From positions 1 to 10,784 of the forward strand of contig JAILPF010000178.1 in NCBI GenBank assembly GCA_024699575.1: a stretch of 10,784 nucleotides of DNA, in the 5' to 3' direction. Made by a program: the position numbers and the translations under genes. The notes under the pieces were generated by a model. The model was not told the DNA's origin, searched no databases, and saw only the letters and a program-made list of their open reading frames with translations. Positions 1 to 6,008 of this stretch are shown here, one piece after another. This DNA is from Acetatifactor sp. GTDB taxonomy: Bacteria; Bacillota; Clostridia; Lachnospirales; Lachnospiraceae. The first letter of the stretch is position 1, and each line of letters begins with the position of its first letter.

Positions 1-695
1 TATCCACATGATTCGGCGACCAAATCAATCGGAATCGATGTTGTCTGTAGCAAAAGCTCTGCACGTGCAATCCTCATATGAATCAAATCGCTTTGAAATG
101 TCGTTCCAAAAAGCTGTGAATACAGATGCTTGAAGTGGGACGGACTGATACAGAGTTCCTCGGAATATTTACTGATGGAATGGTCTTTGGCAACATCTGT
201 CTGCATATTCAGACGAATCTGCTTCAAACTCCACAGATAGGGGCTGGCTTTTTCTATTCGTTCCTGTGAATTGGAGGCTGCGGCCAAATGATTCAGAAGA
301 ACTGTAAAAAGTGCATTGATGTTGGCTTCTGCATATTCCAAAGAAGTATAGGCATCTTCCCATAACAATTGCCTGATCAGCGTAGAACAGGTTTCAATAT
401 CATCTATCTGAAACGGAATATTGCATTGAAGTGATGCAGGTATCTTTTCAGTGCTTTCCAGACGAAAATGAATCCAATCATCAGAAAACTTTCCATCCGG
501 ATCATAATAGTTATAGCCGGTGTTCGGTGAAATCAGGATTGCAGAACCGGGATTTAAGGAATAGTTCTTTTCATTGATACACAGCCTGGCGTTGCTGCGT
601 AACAATAGAAGTACATGATTGTCCTGTCCATAGGCCCGATTCATATAAAATGATGAGATATGTTTACTTGCACAGCCTGCTCTCAGAATTTTCAT
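1..695 (-). CDS. AraC-family transcriptional regulator (partial, C-terminus off the left edge)
   Basis: Translating the minus strand from the ATG at 695-693 gives 231 codons with no stop before the window edge. A ribosome site (GAAGGA) lies 8 nt upstream of the ATG. Residues 1-95 look like a cupin-type sensing domain (an LNPGSAILISPNTGYNYY stretch at about 47-64 and DDWIHFRLE at 72-80). The first helix-turn-helix of the AraC domain lies at about 173-200, with the typical SEELCISPSHFKHLYSQLFG pattern; the linker helix follows, and the second HTH begins at about 221 (IPIDLVAESCG) and is cut. Family members of this layout are about 280-300 residues, so roughly 50-60 are missing. It is transcribed divergently from a sugar ABC importer, the usual place for a cytoplasmic sugar-responsive activator of that operon. 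The family call is firm; the ligand is unknown. Confidence 0.93.
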   Translation of the reverse strand, partial: MKILRAGCASKHISSFYMNRAYGQDNHVLLLLRSNARLCINEKNYSLNPGSAILISPNTGYNYYDPDGKFSDDWIHFRLESTEKIPASLQCNIPFQIDDIETCSTLIRQLLWEDAYTSLEYAEANINALFTVLLNHLAAASNSQERIEKASPYLWSLKQIRLNMQTDVAKDHSISKYSEELCISPSHFKHLYSQLFGTTFQSDLIHMRIARAELLLQTTSIPIDLVAESCG

Positions 696-770
696 TTGCG
701 TATTCCTTCATACAAAATAAATAAAAAATTGCACAATATGTTAGTTTTTTAGAACTATACGACATTATAT

Positions 771-799
771 ATTATCGCTTGTCAGTGTACTATATGCAA
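771..799 (-). promoter_or_regulatory. Predicted sigma-A promoter of the AraC-family regulator
   Basis: On the minus strand, TTGCAT (794-799) and GATAAT (771-776) are separated by exactly 17 bases. The -10 matches consensus at 5 of 6 positions; the -35 is weaker. Transcription would start near 764, leaving a leader of about 70 nt before the ATG at 695. A short inverted repeat, TAGTT-6 nt-AACTA (742-757), lies in that leader and could be a control site, though arms this short can occur by chance. Confidence 0.5.
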
Positions 800-816
800 T
801 AGCTACAACAAAATAT

Positions 817-844
817 TTGATAGATGATTGAAATGAGACATAAT
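817..844 (+). promoter_or_regulatory. Predicted sigma-A promoter of the sugar importer operon
   Basis: TTGATA (817-822) and CATAAT (839-844) are spaced 16 bases apart, each matching the consensus at 5 of 6 positions. Transcription would start near 851, about 60 nt before the lipoprotein ATG at 914. The position of this promoter also argues against an upstream in-frame ATG at 824, which would lie inside it. Its -35 is 17 bp from the -35 of the divergent regulator promoter, so one protein bound between them could affect both. Confidence 0.6.
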
Positions 845-913
845 ACACAAATGCTGAAAAAGAATCTGAAATTAAATATTTTGGATAAGACTATTATGTT
901 ATTAGGAGGAAGT

Positions 914-2596
914 ATGAAGCAAAAACTATTAAAAGCAATGAGTGTTTTGGCAGTGGGTGCAGTTCTGCTTGCAAGCTGCGGAACGCAAAAAGTGACAGAT
1001 GTGCCGGATGATGTGAGTGCTCCAAAGTCATCAAGTGCATCGGGAACAGGAAAAGAATCAACGGTGAAACCGGGTGATATTTCTTATCCGCTTGACAGTG
1101 ATAAAACGGTAAGCTGGTATATTCAGGATGCTCCTCAGCCTCATGAGAAATTCGCGGATGCATCGGAATCACCATTCCATGTAAAATTAGCCCAGAACCT
1201 GGGAGTAGATATTGAATGGATGTTCCCGACAACAGGTTCGGATGGCAATATGTTCACCACAACCTTGATGGCTGATCCGGATTCTTTGCCGGATATCATG
1301 ACAGTATATTTCATGGATAAGGCCAATCAATATCTGGAGGATGACATCATCTGGGATCTGACAGATTATATTCAGGAATACGCGCCGGATTATTATGCAT
1401 GGCTGCAGACCAATCCTGCGTACGACAGTGCAATGAAAACAGACAATGGACAGTATTATTGCTTTGGATTTTTCCGTGAGGATGGCGGTTGGAATGATAC
1501 TTATCTGGGACCGGTAGTCCGCAAAGACTGGCTGGAGGAGTGCGAGCTGGAGATTCCAACAACCATCTCCGAGTTTGAACATGTTATCAAAGTATTCAAC
1601 GAAAGATATGGAGCGACCTTTAATTCAGCATTCGGCAGATATAATGCGATGGGCATTTGCGGTGCCTTCGGCGCCTACGGCAATGCTGTGGCAGGTAACG
1701 GCTGGTATATCAAGGACGGCAAAGTCAGATTCGGTCAGGCACAGCCGGAGTGGCGTGAATATATGAGCTGGCAGAATAAGTTATGGAATGCCGGACTGAT
1801 TGACCGGGATATTTTGACTGAGGATGATACTACCATCAAGAACAAGATTCACAATGATAAGTGCGGTATTGCAGTGACCTCCATGGGACAGATGACTAAC
1901 TGGAATCAGGAACGTGTTGCTGACGGTAAAGAGGAAGTCTGGATTGGTATCCCGTATCCAAAGTCTGATGACGGAGAGATTTCCTGTGTGTTTGGTGGAT
2001 TTGGAATCGGAACACAGACTACTGTAATTACCAAGGCGGCAGACGAAGAGACAGTCAAACTCTGCATGCAGATGCTGAATTATTCCTACACAAAAGAGGG
2101 CTCTTTGTATTGGAACTATGGTACAGAGGGGGAAACATGGGAATTTGATGACAAGGGTGTTCCTGCGTTCACAAGCCTCGTAACAGACGACCCCGATACC
2201 AACCCTATGACCAAATATAACGGTACTACCTGGAACGGTCCTGCAATTCAGGCCACCAATCTTTTATATCTGAAAAACAGCAAGGCTGCCTGCGATGCAA
2301 ATGATACATGGTTCTATGTATGGCCTGATGACGAAGAAAAGAATATGGCTGTCACAGGCGGCTGGAAGTGGCCGGTGGGTGTAACATTCACTATTGAAGA
2401 GGCAGATGAACTGGATGAAATTTCACAGAACATCCCGATTTATGTGAGCGAGAGTTACGCAGCATTTTTAACCGGTAGTAAGGATATTAATGATGATGCG
2501 GTATGGAATAAGTACTTGGAAGATCTGGAAACATACAACTTATCCCGTGTGACTGAAATTCGTCAGGCTTGCTATGACCGCTATAAGAATCGTTAA
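914..2596 (+). CDS. Sugar ABC transporter substrate-binding lipoprotein
   Basis: This is a 560-residue extracellular solute-binding protein, family 1 (LplA/LipO-like), which captures a sugar or oligosaccharide at the outer face of the membrane. The start at 914 is chosen because AGGAGGA (904-910) sits just upstream and the product opens with a lipoprotein signal: KQKLLK, a hydrophobic stretch at about 8-21, and the lipobox L19-A20-S21-C22, so Cys22 should be lipidated after cleavage. A Ser/Gly/Lys-rich linker follows (about 32-55). The mature part is rich in Trp, Tyr and Asp, as in sugar binders, and ends with the AVWNKYLEDLETYNLSRV-type tail that I associate with this subfamily. The frame stays open 30 codons further to an ATG at 824, but that start has no ribosome site and overlaps the predicted promoter. 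Two permease genes follow directly. The substrate cannot be read from the sequence. Confidence 0.93.
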   Translation: MKQKLLKAMSVLAVGAVLLASCGTQKVTDVPDDVSAPKSSSASGTGKESTVKPGDISYPLDSDKTVSWYIQDAPQPHEKFADASESPFHVKLAQNLGVDIEWMFPTTGSDGNMFTTTLMADPDSLPDIMTVYFMDKANQYLEDDIIWDLTDYIQEYAPDYYAWLQTNPAYDSAMKTDNGQYYCFGFFREDGGWNDTYLGPVVRKDWLEECELEIPTTISEFEHVIKVFNERYGATFNSAFGRYNAMGICGAFGAYGNAVAGNGWYIKDGKVRFGQAQPEWREYMSWQNKLWNAGLIDRDILTEDDTTIKNKIHNDKCGIAVTSMGQMTNWNQERVADGKEEVWIGIPYPKSDDGEISCVFGGFGIGTQTTVITKAADEETVKLCMQMLNYSYTKEGSLYWNYGTEGETWEFDDKGVPAFTSLVTDDPDTNPMTKYNGTTWNGPAIQATNLLYLKNSKAACDANDTWFYVWPDDEEKNMAVTGGWKWPVGVTFTIEEADELDEISQNIPIYVSESYAAFLTGSKDINDDAVWNKYLEDLETYNLSRVTEIRQACYDRYKNR

Positions 2597-2612
2597 ACAG
2601 GAGGGATAATAC

Positions 2613-3572
2613 ATGCGGTCGCCTGCTATCAAGCAAACGAATACTCATTCCTTTTCAAAGACATTGGCAAAGGACTGGGACAGGAATAAGTGGAAGTATA
2701 TTCTGATGGTTCCGGTCATTGTATATCTGATTTTGTTCTGCTATAAGCCGATGTACGGACTGATAATGGCATTTCAGAACTTTAAAATTTCCAGAGGGAT
2801 ATCAGGGTCTGCGTGGGCAGACCCCTGGTATAAATGGTTCGAAAATTTTATAACAGACCCCTATTTTCCACGTATTATCAAGAACACATTTACGTTGAGC
2901 GGTCTGACGATTTTGTTTAGCTTTCCTGCACCGATTATTCTTGCACTGTTGATTAATGAGGTTAAAAATAAGGTTTTCAAACGTTCTGTGCAGACAATCA
3001 CATATATGCCCTATTTCATTTCCATGGTTGTACTCTGCGGAATGATTAACGTGTATTGTAAACAGGACGGACTTTTCTCACAGATTGCTGTGGCTTTGGG
3101 AGGAACAGCACAGAATTATCTGGCTTCTCCCGATTATTTCCGCACAATCTATGTTTTGTCGGATATCTGGCAGAAGATAGGGTGGGATTCCATTATTTAT
3201 CTCGCGGCGATTTCAGCAATCGATCAGGAGCAATACGAAGCGGCAAGAGTGGATGGAGCCAATCGTTTTCAACAGATGTTGAGGATTACTCTCCCGGGAT
3301 TGGTGCCGATTATCATGATTCTGCTGATTCTGCGCTTGGGTGGAATTTTGAACGTAGGCTATGAAAAAGTGCTCCTTTTATATAATCCATCCACCTACGA
3401 TGTTGCCGATGTCATTTCCACTTATACATACCGGCTATCCTTCCCGACGAGCGGAACTCCGATGTATTCCAAATCGACTGCTATCGGATTGTTCAACACG
3501 CTGGTTAATGTTGTATTTCTTGTTACAACGAACGCCATCAGCAAAAGAACGACGCAGTCCAGTGTGTTCTAA
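2613..3572 (+). CDS. Sugar ABC transporter permease, LplB-type
   Basis: This 319-residue inner-membrane permease (binding-protein-dependent transport, MetI-like fold) forms one half of the importer channel. Hydrophobic segments occur at about 29-50, 93-114, 130-147, 192-203, 225-242 and 291-306. The cytoplasmic EAA loop that docks the ATPase is clear at about 209-228 (EAARVDGA, then ITLP). The N-terminus, with WKYILMVPVIVYLILFCYKP, is typical of the LplB/YtcP subgroup found with large binding lipoproteins. The ATG has AGGAGGG (2599-2605) upstream and lies 16 nt after the lipoprotein stop, so the genes are co-transcribed. The length is normal and nothing is missing. Confidence 0.93.
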   Translation: MRSPAIKQTNTHSFSKTLAKDWDRNKWKYILMVPVIVYLILFCYKPMYGLIMAFQNFKISRGISGSAWADPWYKWFENFITDPYFPRIIKNTFTLSGLTILFSFPAPIILALLINEVKNKVFKRSVQTITYMPYFISMVVLCGMINVYCKQDGLFSQIAVALGGTAQNYLASPDYFRTIYVLSDIWQKIGWDSIIYLAAISAIDQEQYEAARVDGANRFQQMLRITLPGLVPIIMILLILRLGGILNVGYEKVLLLYNPSTYDVADVISTYTYRLSFPTSGTPMYSKSTAIGLFNTLVNVVFLVTTNAISKRTTQSSVF

Positions 3573-3586
3573 GGAAAGGAGCAGTT

Positions 3587-4468
3587 ATGAAAAAGCATTT
3601 TTTGACATCAGACAGTATTTTTCAGTTTATATGTATTGTGATATTGATTGCCCTGTGTATCGTGACATTGTACCCGGTCTGGTATATTATGTGTGCCTCC
3701 TTTACTTCAAATACATATCTTGTATCACACCCGGGTGTATTGCTTCGTCCACATGGTTTTACGCTTGGTTCCTACAAGCTTGCATTGACGCATCCGCTGT
3801 TGTTGTCCGGATACAAAAATATTTTAATTGTCCTGTTTATATCCTTGCCGATTAATATTCTGCTGACCTTGTTTACGGGATATTTTCTGGCATCCAAAAA
3901 GGTGTTGTTCAAACCGGTTCTTCAATTTATGATTCTTTTTACCATGTTTTTCTCCGGTGGAATGATACCGGCATATTTGAATGTCCGGGACCTGGGATTA
4001 TACAATACACTGTGGGCACTGATTTTGCCCGGTGCTCTGAGCGTGTATAATTCTATTATTTGTAAAACTGCAATCGAAGCTATGCCGGATTCCTTGTCGG
4101 AATCCGCCAGCATTGACGGAGCAAATGATATCACAATTTTATTCAGAATTGTTTTACCTCTCATTAAACCGACGATCGCGGTCTTGCTGCTTTATTATGG
4201 CGTCGGACACTGGAATGCTTGGTTTAATGCAGCCATTTATTTACAGGATAATGAAAAACTTCCTATACAGAATATTATGCGTGCAATTTTGATTGCGAAC
4301 TCTAACATCCTGAATTCTGCGGCAGCGGAAAACGATCAGGTCAACCAGTTCGCGGAATCCATTAAGTACGCCACGATTATGCTGACAACTATCCCGATAT
4401 TGTGTATTTATCCTTTCCTTCAAAAATACTTTGTGAAAGGTGTAATGATTGGTGCTGTGAAAGGATAA
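3587..4468 (+). CDS. Carbohydrate ABC transporter permease, LplC-type
   Basis: This 293-residue protein is the second channel subunit. Membrane segments lie at about 12-36, 78-101, 111-128, 140-159, 194-206 and 262-279. The EAA loop at about 172-191 reads ESASIDGAN followed by IVLP, a serine-for-alanine variant common in this subgroup. The ends are family-typical: an SDSIFQ start, and a VKGVMIGAVKG C-terminus that I recall as nearly invariant in LplC-like permeases. AAGGAAAGGAG precedes the ATG, which is 14 nt after the previous stop. The operon ends here with a terminator and no ATP-binding subunit follows, so the importer probably borrows an MsmX-like ATPase encoded elsewhere (known for this family; inferred here). 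Confidence 0.94.
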   Translation: MKKHFLTSDSIFQFICIVILIALCIVTLYPVWYIMCASFTSNTYLVSHPGVLLRPHGFTLGSYKLALTHPLLLSGYKNILIVLFISLPINILLTLFTGYFLASKKVLFKPVLQFMILFTMFFSGGMIPAYLNVRDLGLYNTLWALILPGALSVYNSIICKTAIEAMPDSLSESASIDGANDITILFRIVLPLIKPTIAVLLLYYGVGHWNAWFNAAIYLQDNEKLPIQNIMRAILIANSNILNSAAAENDQVNQFAESIKYATIMLTTIPILCIYPFLQKYFVKGVMIGAVKG

Positions 4469-4481
4469 AGTACTATTGTTG

Positions 4482-4533
4482 ATTCCTGTGATTAATGCGG
4501 GTTTTATAACCTGCTGCGGTCACAGGAATTTTT
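4482..4533 (+). terminator. Intrinsic terminator of the sugar importer operon
   Basis: A perfect 10-bp stem, ATTCCTGTGA (4482-4491) with TCACAGGAAT (4520-4529), is extended inside by GCGGGTT/AACCTGC with one non-Watson-Crick pair and is followed by a run of five T. It starts 13 nt after the LplC-type stop codon. This is a textbook Rho-independent terminator and separates the importer operon from everything downstream. Confidence 0.9.
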
Positions 4534-4718
4534 GTCTGCGATTCGCTTTATGCTTGCGAAATTTTGCAGTGTGGGATATATTCTTTATAGAGTGGTTCAC
4601 TCAATAGAAACATCTATTTTTCTTTTGTGGCAAGAAATGTCTGCCATGTTTTTCCTATTTTTTCCCTGATCTCGCTCGGATTTTGTCTGGACTTTGCCGG
4701 AGCACTTCTTAATTTTGC

Positions 4719-4732
4719 TGCGAATGCACGCG
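4719..4732 (+). repeat. Direct repeat copy 1, TGCGAATGCACGCG
   Basis: This 14-base word recurs exactly at 4772-4785, 53 bases downstream. Each copy follows a T-rich or thymine-containing stretch. A shorter relative, GCACGCGA, appears at 4969-4976, and inverted forms (CGCGTG) at 4807-4812 and 5050-5055. Confidence 0.8.
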
Positions 4733-4771
4733 GGAAGGTTTTTTTTCGATTATGGTATGTAGGCCATTTTT

Positions 4772-4785
4772 TGCGAATGCACGCG
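4772..4785 (+). repeat. Direct repeat copy 2, TGCGAATGCACGCG
   Basis: Exact second copy of the word at 4719-4732. Unlike the first copy, its right half also forms the left arm of the nested inverted repeat at 4778-4816. Confidence 0.8.
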
Positions 4786-4816
4786 ACGGTAATGAAACAT
4801 TAATTTCGCGTGTGCA
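4778..4816. repeat. Nested inverted repeat (potential hairpin)
   Basis: The outer arms TGCACGCGA (4778-4786) and TCGCGTGTGCA (4806-4816) pair with a 2-nt bulge. Inside them TAATG-aaa-CATTA forms a perfect small hairpin. No T-run follows, so it is not a standard terminator. It could be an RNA structure in a leader or a protein-binding site. Confidence 0.6.
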
Positions 4817-4827
4817 CTGATTTTTGA

Positions 4828-4874
4828 CCAGACATACGAAATGTAAGTTGTCATGTTCCTGCGTGTATGTCTGG
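4828..4874. repeat. Perfect 10-bp inverted repeat CCAGACATAC / GTATGTCTGG
   Basis: The arms 4828-4837 and 4865-4874 are exact reverse complements separated by 27 bases. The right arm is joined to a GCGTGTA word, one of the motifs recurring through the region. There is no downstream T-run. Confidence 0.7.
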
Positions 4875-4916
4875 AAGAAGGACAGAAAGCAACGGGAGGG
4901 GATCCTATTGAGGTAG

Positions 4917-4956
4917 ACACGTGTAGGAGTAAAAGTTTGGTTTCATATGTACTCCT
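4917..4956. repeat. ACACGTGT palindrome plus AGGAGTA / TACTCCT inverted repeat
   Basis: ACACGTGT (4917-4924) is a perfect 8-base palindrome. It is directly followed by AGGAGTA (4925-4931), whose reverse complement TACTCCT lies at 4950-4956, a 7-bp stem with an 18-base loop. CACGTGTA (4918-4925) recurs at 4997-5004. Confidence 0.55.
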
Positions 4957-5032
4957 CAAAAAACAGTAGCACGCGAAATCTGCAAAAGTTGGACACCACG
5001 TGTATCTTCTGAAAAACGCTAACGTATGAATT

Positions 5033-5055
5033 CCACAGAATTGCTGTGGCGCGTG
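5033..5055. repeat. Small hairpin CCACAG-aattg-CTGTGG followed by CGCGTG
   Basis: A perfect 6-bp stem with a 5-base loop (5033-5049) is followed at once by CGCGTG (5050-5055), the inverted form of the CACGCG word seen at 4727, 4780 and 4970. It lies about 75 bases before the nuclease-like gene. Confidence 0.5.
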
Positions 5056-5113
5056 TAGAAAAGGGAAAAAAGAGAAACAGACGAATGGAATCTGCCGCAA
5101 TAATAATACAGAG

Positions 5114-5120
5114 AAGGAGG
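5114..5120 (+). promoter_or_regulatory. Ribosome-binding site pointing to an ATT start
   Basis: AAGGAGG is a near-perfect ribosome site. The nearest properly spaced start in the open frame is ATT at 5129, 8 nt downstream; the first in-frame ATG (5162) is 41 nt away and has only a weak purine stretch before it. No in-frame ATG, GTG or TTG lies between the site and 5162. Confidence 0.7.
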
Positions 5121-5128
5121 ATATAGCC

Positions 5129-5923
5129 ATTATTACCTACGAAAATGAATTAAAAGAGCAAATGAGACAACTGGACCAACTTATCAAAAAAAACGAAAAG
5201 AGTCTGAAGCAGAATAAGGGGGTGGATGAGAGGGCACTGAGAGTCTGCAAGAGAAAATGCGGATTTCAATATTATCTGGAAGATAAGGAGGGGAAAAGGA
5301 CCTATGTAAAAGTAAGAGACGTGGAGAAAGTCCGAAAAGTGGCGCAGAGAGAGTATGATGTATCAATTCACAAGACGCTATTAGCATTGCGAAACAGGTT
5401 GGAGCGATTCCTTAAGTTATATGATATTGAATCAATCGAAAAAGAGTATGAAAAACTATGTGAGGCTAAGAAAATGCTTGTGACTCCGGTTGTTATGACG
5501 GACGAGGAATATATTAAGCAGTGGGAGCATGATAATAAAGGGGGAATGAATCCTTTTCCGGACGTGGGGCAGTATCTGACGAATAAAGGTGAGTATGTCA
5601 GATCGAAATCGGAGAAGATATTGGCAGATTTGTTTTATAAGCATGGGATCCCATATATCTATGAACCGGCATTTGAGCTGGCGAACGGAAGCTATGTGTA
5701 TCCCGATTTTGCATTGCTTAATGTGCGTGAAAGGAAGACGATATATTGGGAACATTTTGGATTGATTTCGGATGGAGAATATGCTAAGAGAACCCTCCAA
5801 AAACTCAGCTGTTATGAGGAAAGCGGAATGCAAATTGGTGTAGATTTGCTGTTTTCAATGGAGTCGGAGAGTATGCCTTTAAATTTGAGGCAGATTGAGA
5901 AAAAAATAATTATGCATGTATAA
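5129..5923 (+). CDS. PD-(D/E)XK nuclease-fold protein with coiled-coil N-terminus, function unknown
   Basis: The protein has 264 residues from the ATT at 5129 (MITYENELKEQ...), or 253 from the ATG at 5162. Numbering here is from the ATT. Residues 5-30 are a charged helix, likely coiled coil. A short region at about 38-80 carries a FQYYLEDKEGKRTY element and ends in VAQREYD. A helical stretch (86-118) follows, then a restriction-endonuclease-like C-terminus: RSKSEKILADLF (E162), VYPDFALLN (D193) and IYWEHFG (E208). The glutamate, the PD and the ExH spacing fit the metal-binding core of the PD-(D/E)XK superfamily. I recall the same layout in uncharacterised Firmicutes proteins, often several per genome, with YPDFTVLN and YWEHFG signatures. 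The gene stands alone between a repeat-rich spacer and another promoter, with no partner methylase or helicase. Whether it cuts DNA is not known. Confidence 0.75.
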   Translation: MITYENELKEQMRQLDQLIKKNEKSLKQNKGVDERALRVCKRKCGFQYYLEDKEGKRTYVKVRDVEKVRKVAQREYDVSIHKTLLALRNRLERFLKLYDIESIEKEYEKLCEAKKMLVTPVVMTDEEYIKQWEHDNKGGMNPFPDVGQYLTNKGEYVRSKSEKILADLFYKHGIPYIYEPAFELANGSYVYPDFALLNVRERKTIYWEHFGLISDGEYAKRTLQKLSCYEESGMQIGVDLLFSMESESMPLNLRQIEKKIIMHV

Positions 5924-5932
5924 TGCATTATT
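5905..5932. repeat. Hairpin overlapping the nuclease-gene stop codon
   Basis: AATAAT (5905-5910) and GCAT (5914-5917) pair with ATGC (5923-5926) and ATTATT (5927-5932) around a 5-base loop, with a 3-base bulge. TAATGCATTA (5921-5930) is itself a perfect palindrome containing the stop. On the plus strand no T-run follows; read on the minus strand the stem is followed by seven T, so it would terminate only leftward transcription, if at all. Confidence 0.4.
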
Positions 5933-5959
5933 GCTAATTATGCACAAATAGCGCATAAT
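5931..5959 (+). promoter_or_regulatory. Predicted sigma-A promoter overlapped by an operator-like inverted repeat
   Basis: TTGCTA (5931-5936) and CATAAT (5954-5959) are spaced by exactly 17 bases; the -10 matches 5 of 6. The perfect 7-bp inverted repeat ATTATGC (5937-5943) / GCATAAT (5953-5959) covers the whole spacer and the -10, so a protein bound there would block the polymerase. AATTATGCA at 5936-5944 is repeated at 5908-5916, giving a possible second half-site. Transcription would start near 5966, about 43 nt before the next ATG. Confidence 0.6.
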
Positions 5960-6008
5960 GTAATCTGAGATACAAACAGGATATCACAAAAAAGGAAAGG
6001 AACTCGGT

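Larger units (their letters stand above)
4534..5128. other. Repeat-rich intergenic region without a convincing gene
   Basis: About 595 bases lie between the importer terminator and the nuclease-like gene. No reading frame here has both a ribosome site and a believable protein. The region is AT-rich at its left end and then carries many small inverted repeats and recurring CACGCG, CACGTGTA and GCGTGTA words, listed separately. A small hairpin, GAGTG-gtt-CACTC, sits at 4590-4602. I found no strong sigma-A promoter, so the start of the nuclease transcript is unassigned. It could be a long structured leader, a decayed or mobile non-coding element, or a regulator-binding region. Confidence 0.6.

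Noticed and set aside
729..760. TTGCAC followed by TATACG as a promoter of the importer
   Set aside because: The spacing is 21 bases, too long for sigma-A. The pair at 817-844 fits far better and is closer to the gene.
824..913. Upstream in-frame ATG that would add 30 residues to the binding lipoprotein
   Set aside because: It has no ribosome site, lies within the predicted promoter, and would bury the lipoprotein signal peptide that begins exactly at 914.
3361..3855. 164-codon plus-strand open frame across the junction of the two permease genes
   Set aside because: It overlaps the ends of two well-supported permeases in another frame, and its product is Cys/Ser-rich with no recognisable domain.
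4727..4748. GC-rich word followed by eight T as a terminator
   Set aside because: No stem of useful length can be formed directly before the T-run, and the importer operon already ends at 4482-4533.
4719..5055. Repeated CACGCG/CGTGTA words as a CRISPR array or tandem repeat
   Set aside because: The words are short, irregularly spaced and occur in both orientations, and there are no equal-length spacers or cas genes.
4750..5130. 126-codon minus-strand open frame in the repeat-rich spacer
   Set aside because: The product is rich in Cys, Ser, His and Phe with no domain or hydrophobic pattern typical of real proteins, and no ribosome site precedes it. It runs opposite to the flanking genes across inverted repeats, as expected for a chance frame.
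5129..5923. Nuclease-fold protein as part of a restriction-modification or toxin-antitoxin pair
   Set aside because: No methylase, specificity subunit or small antitoxin gene is next to it; the neighbours have their own terminator and promoter.
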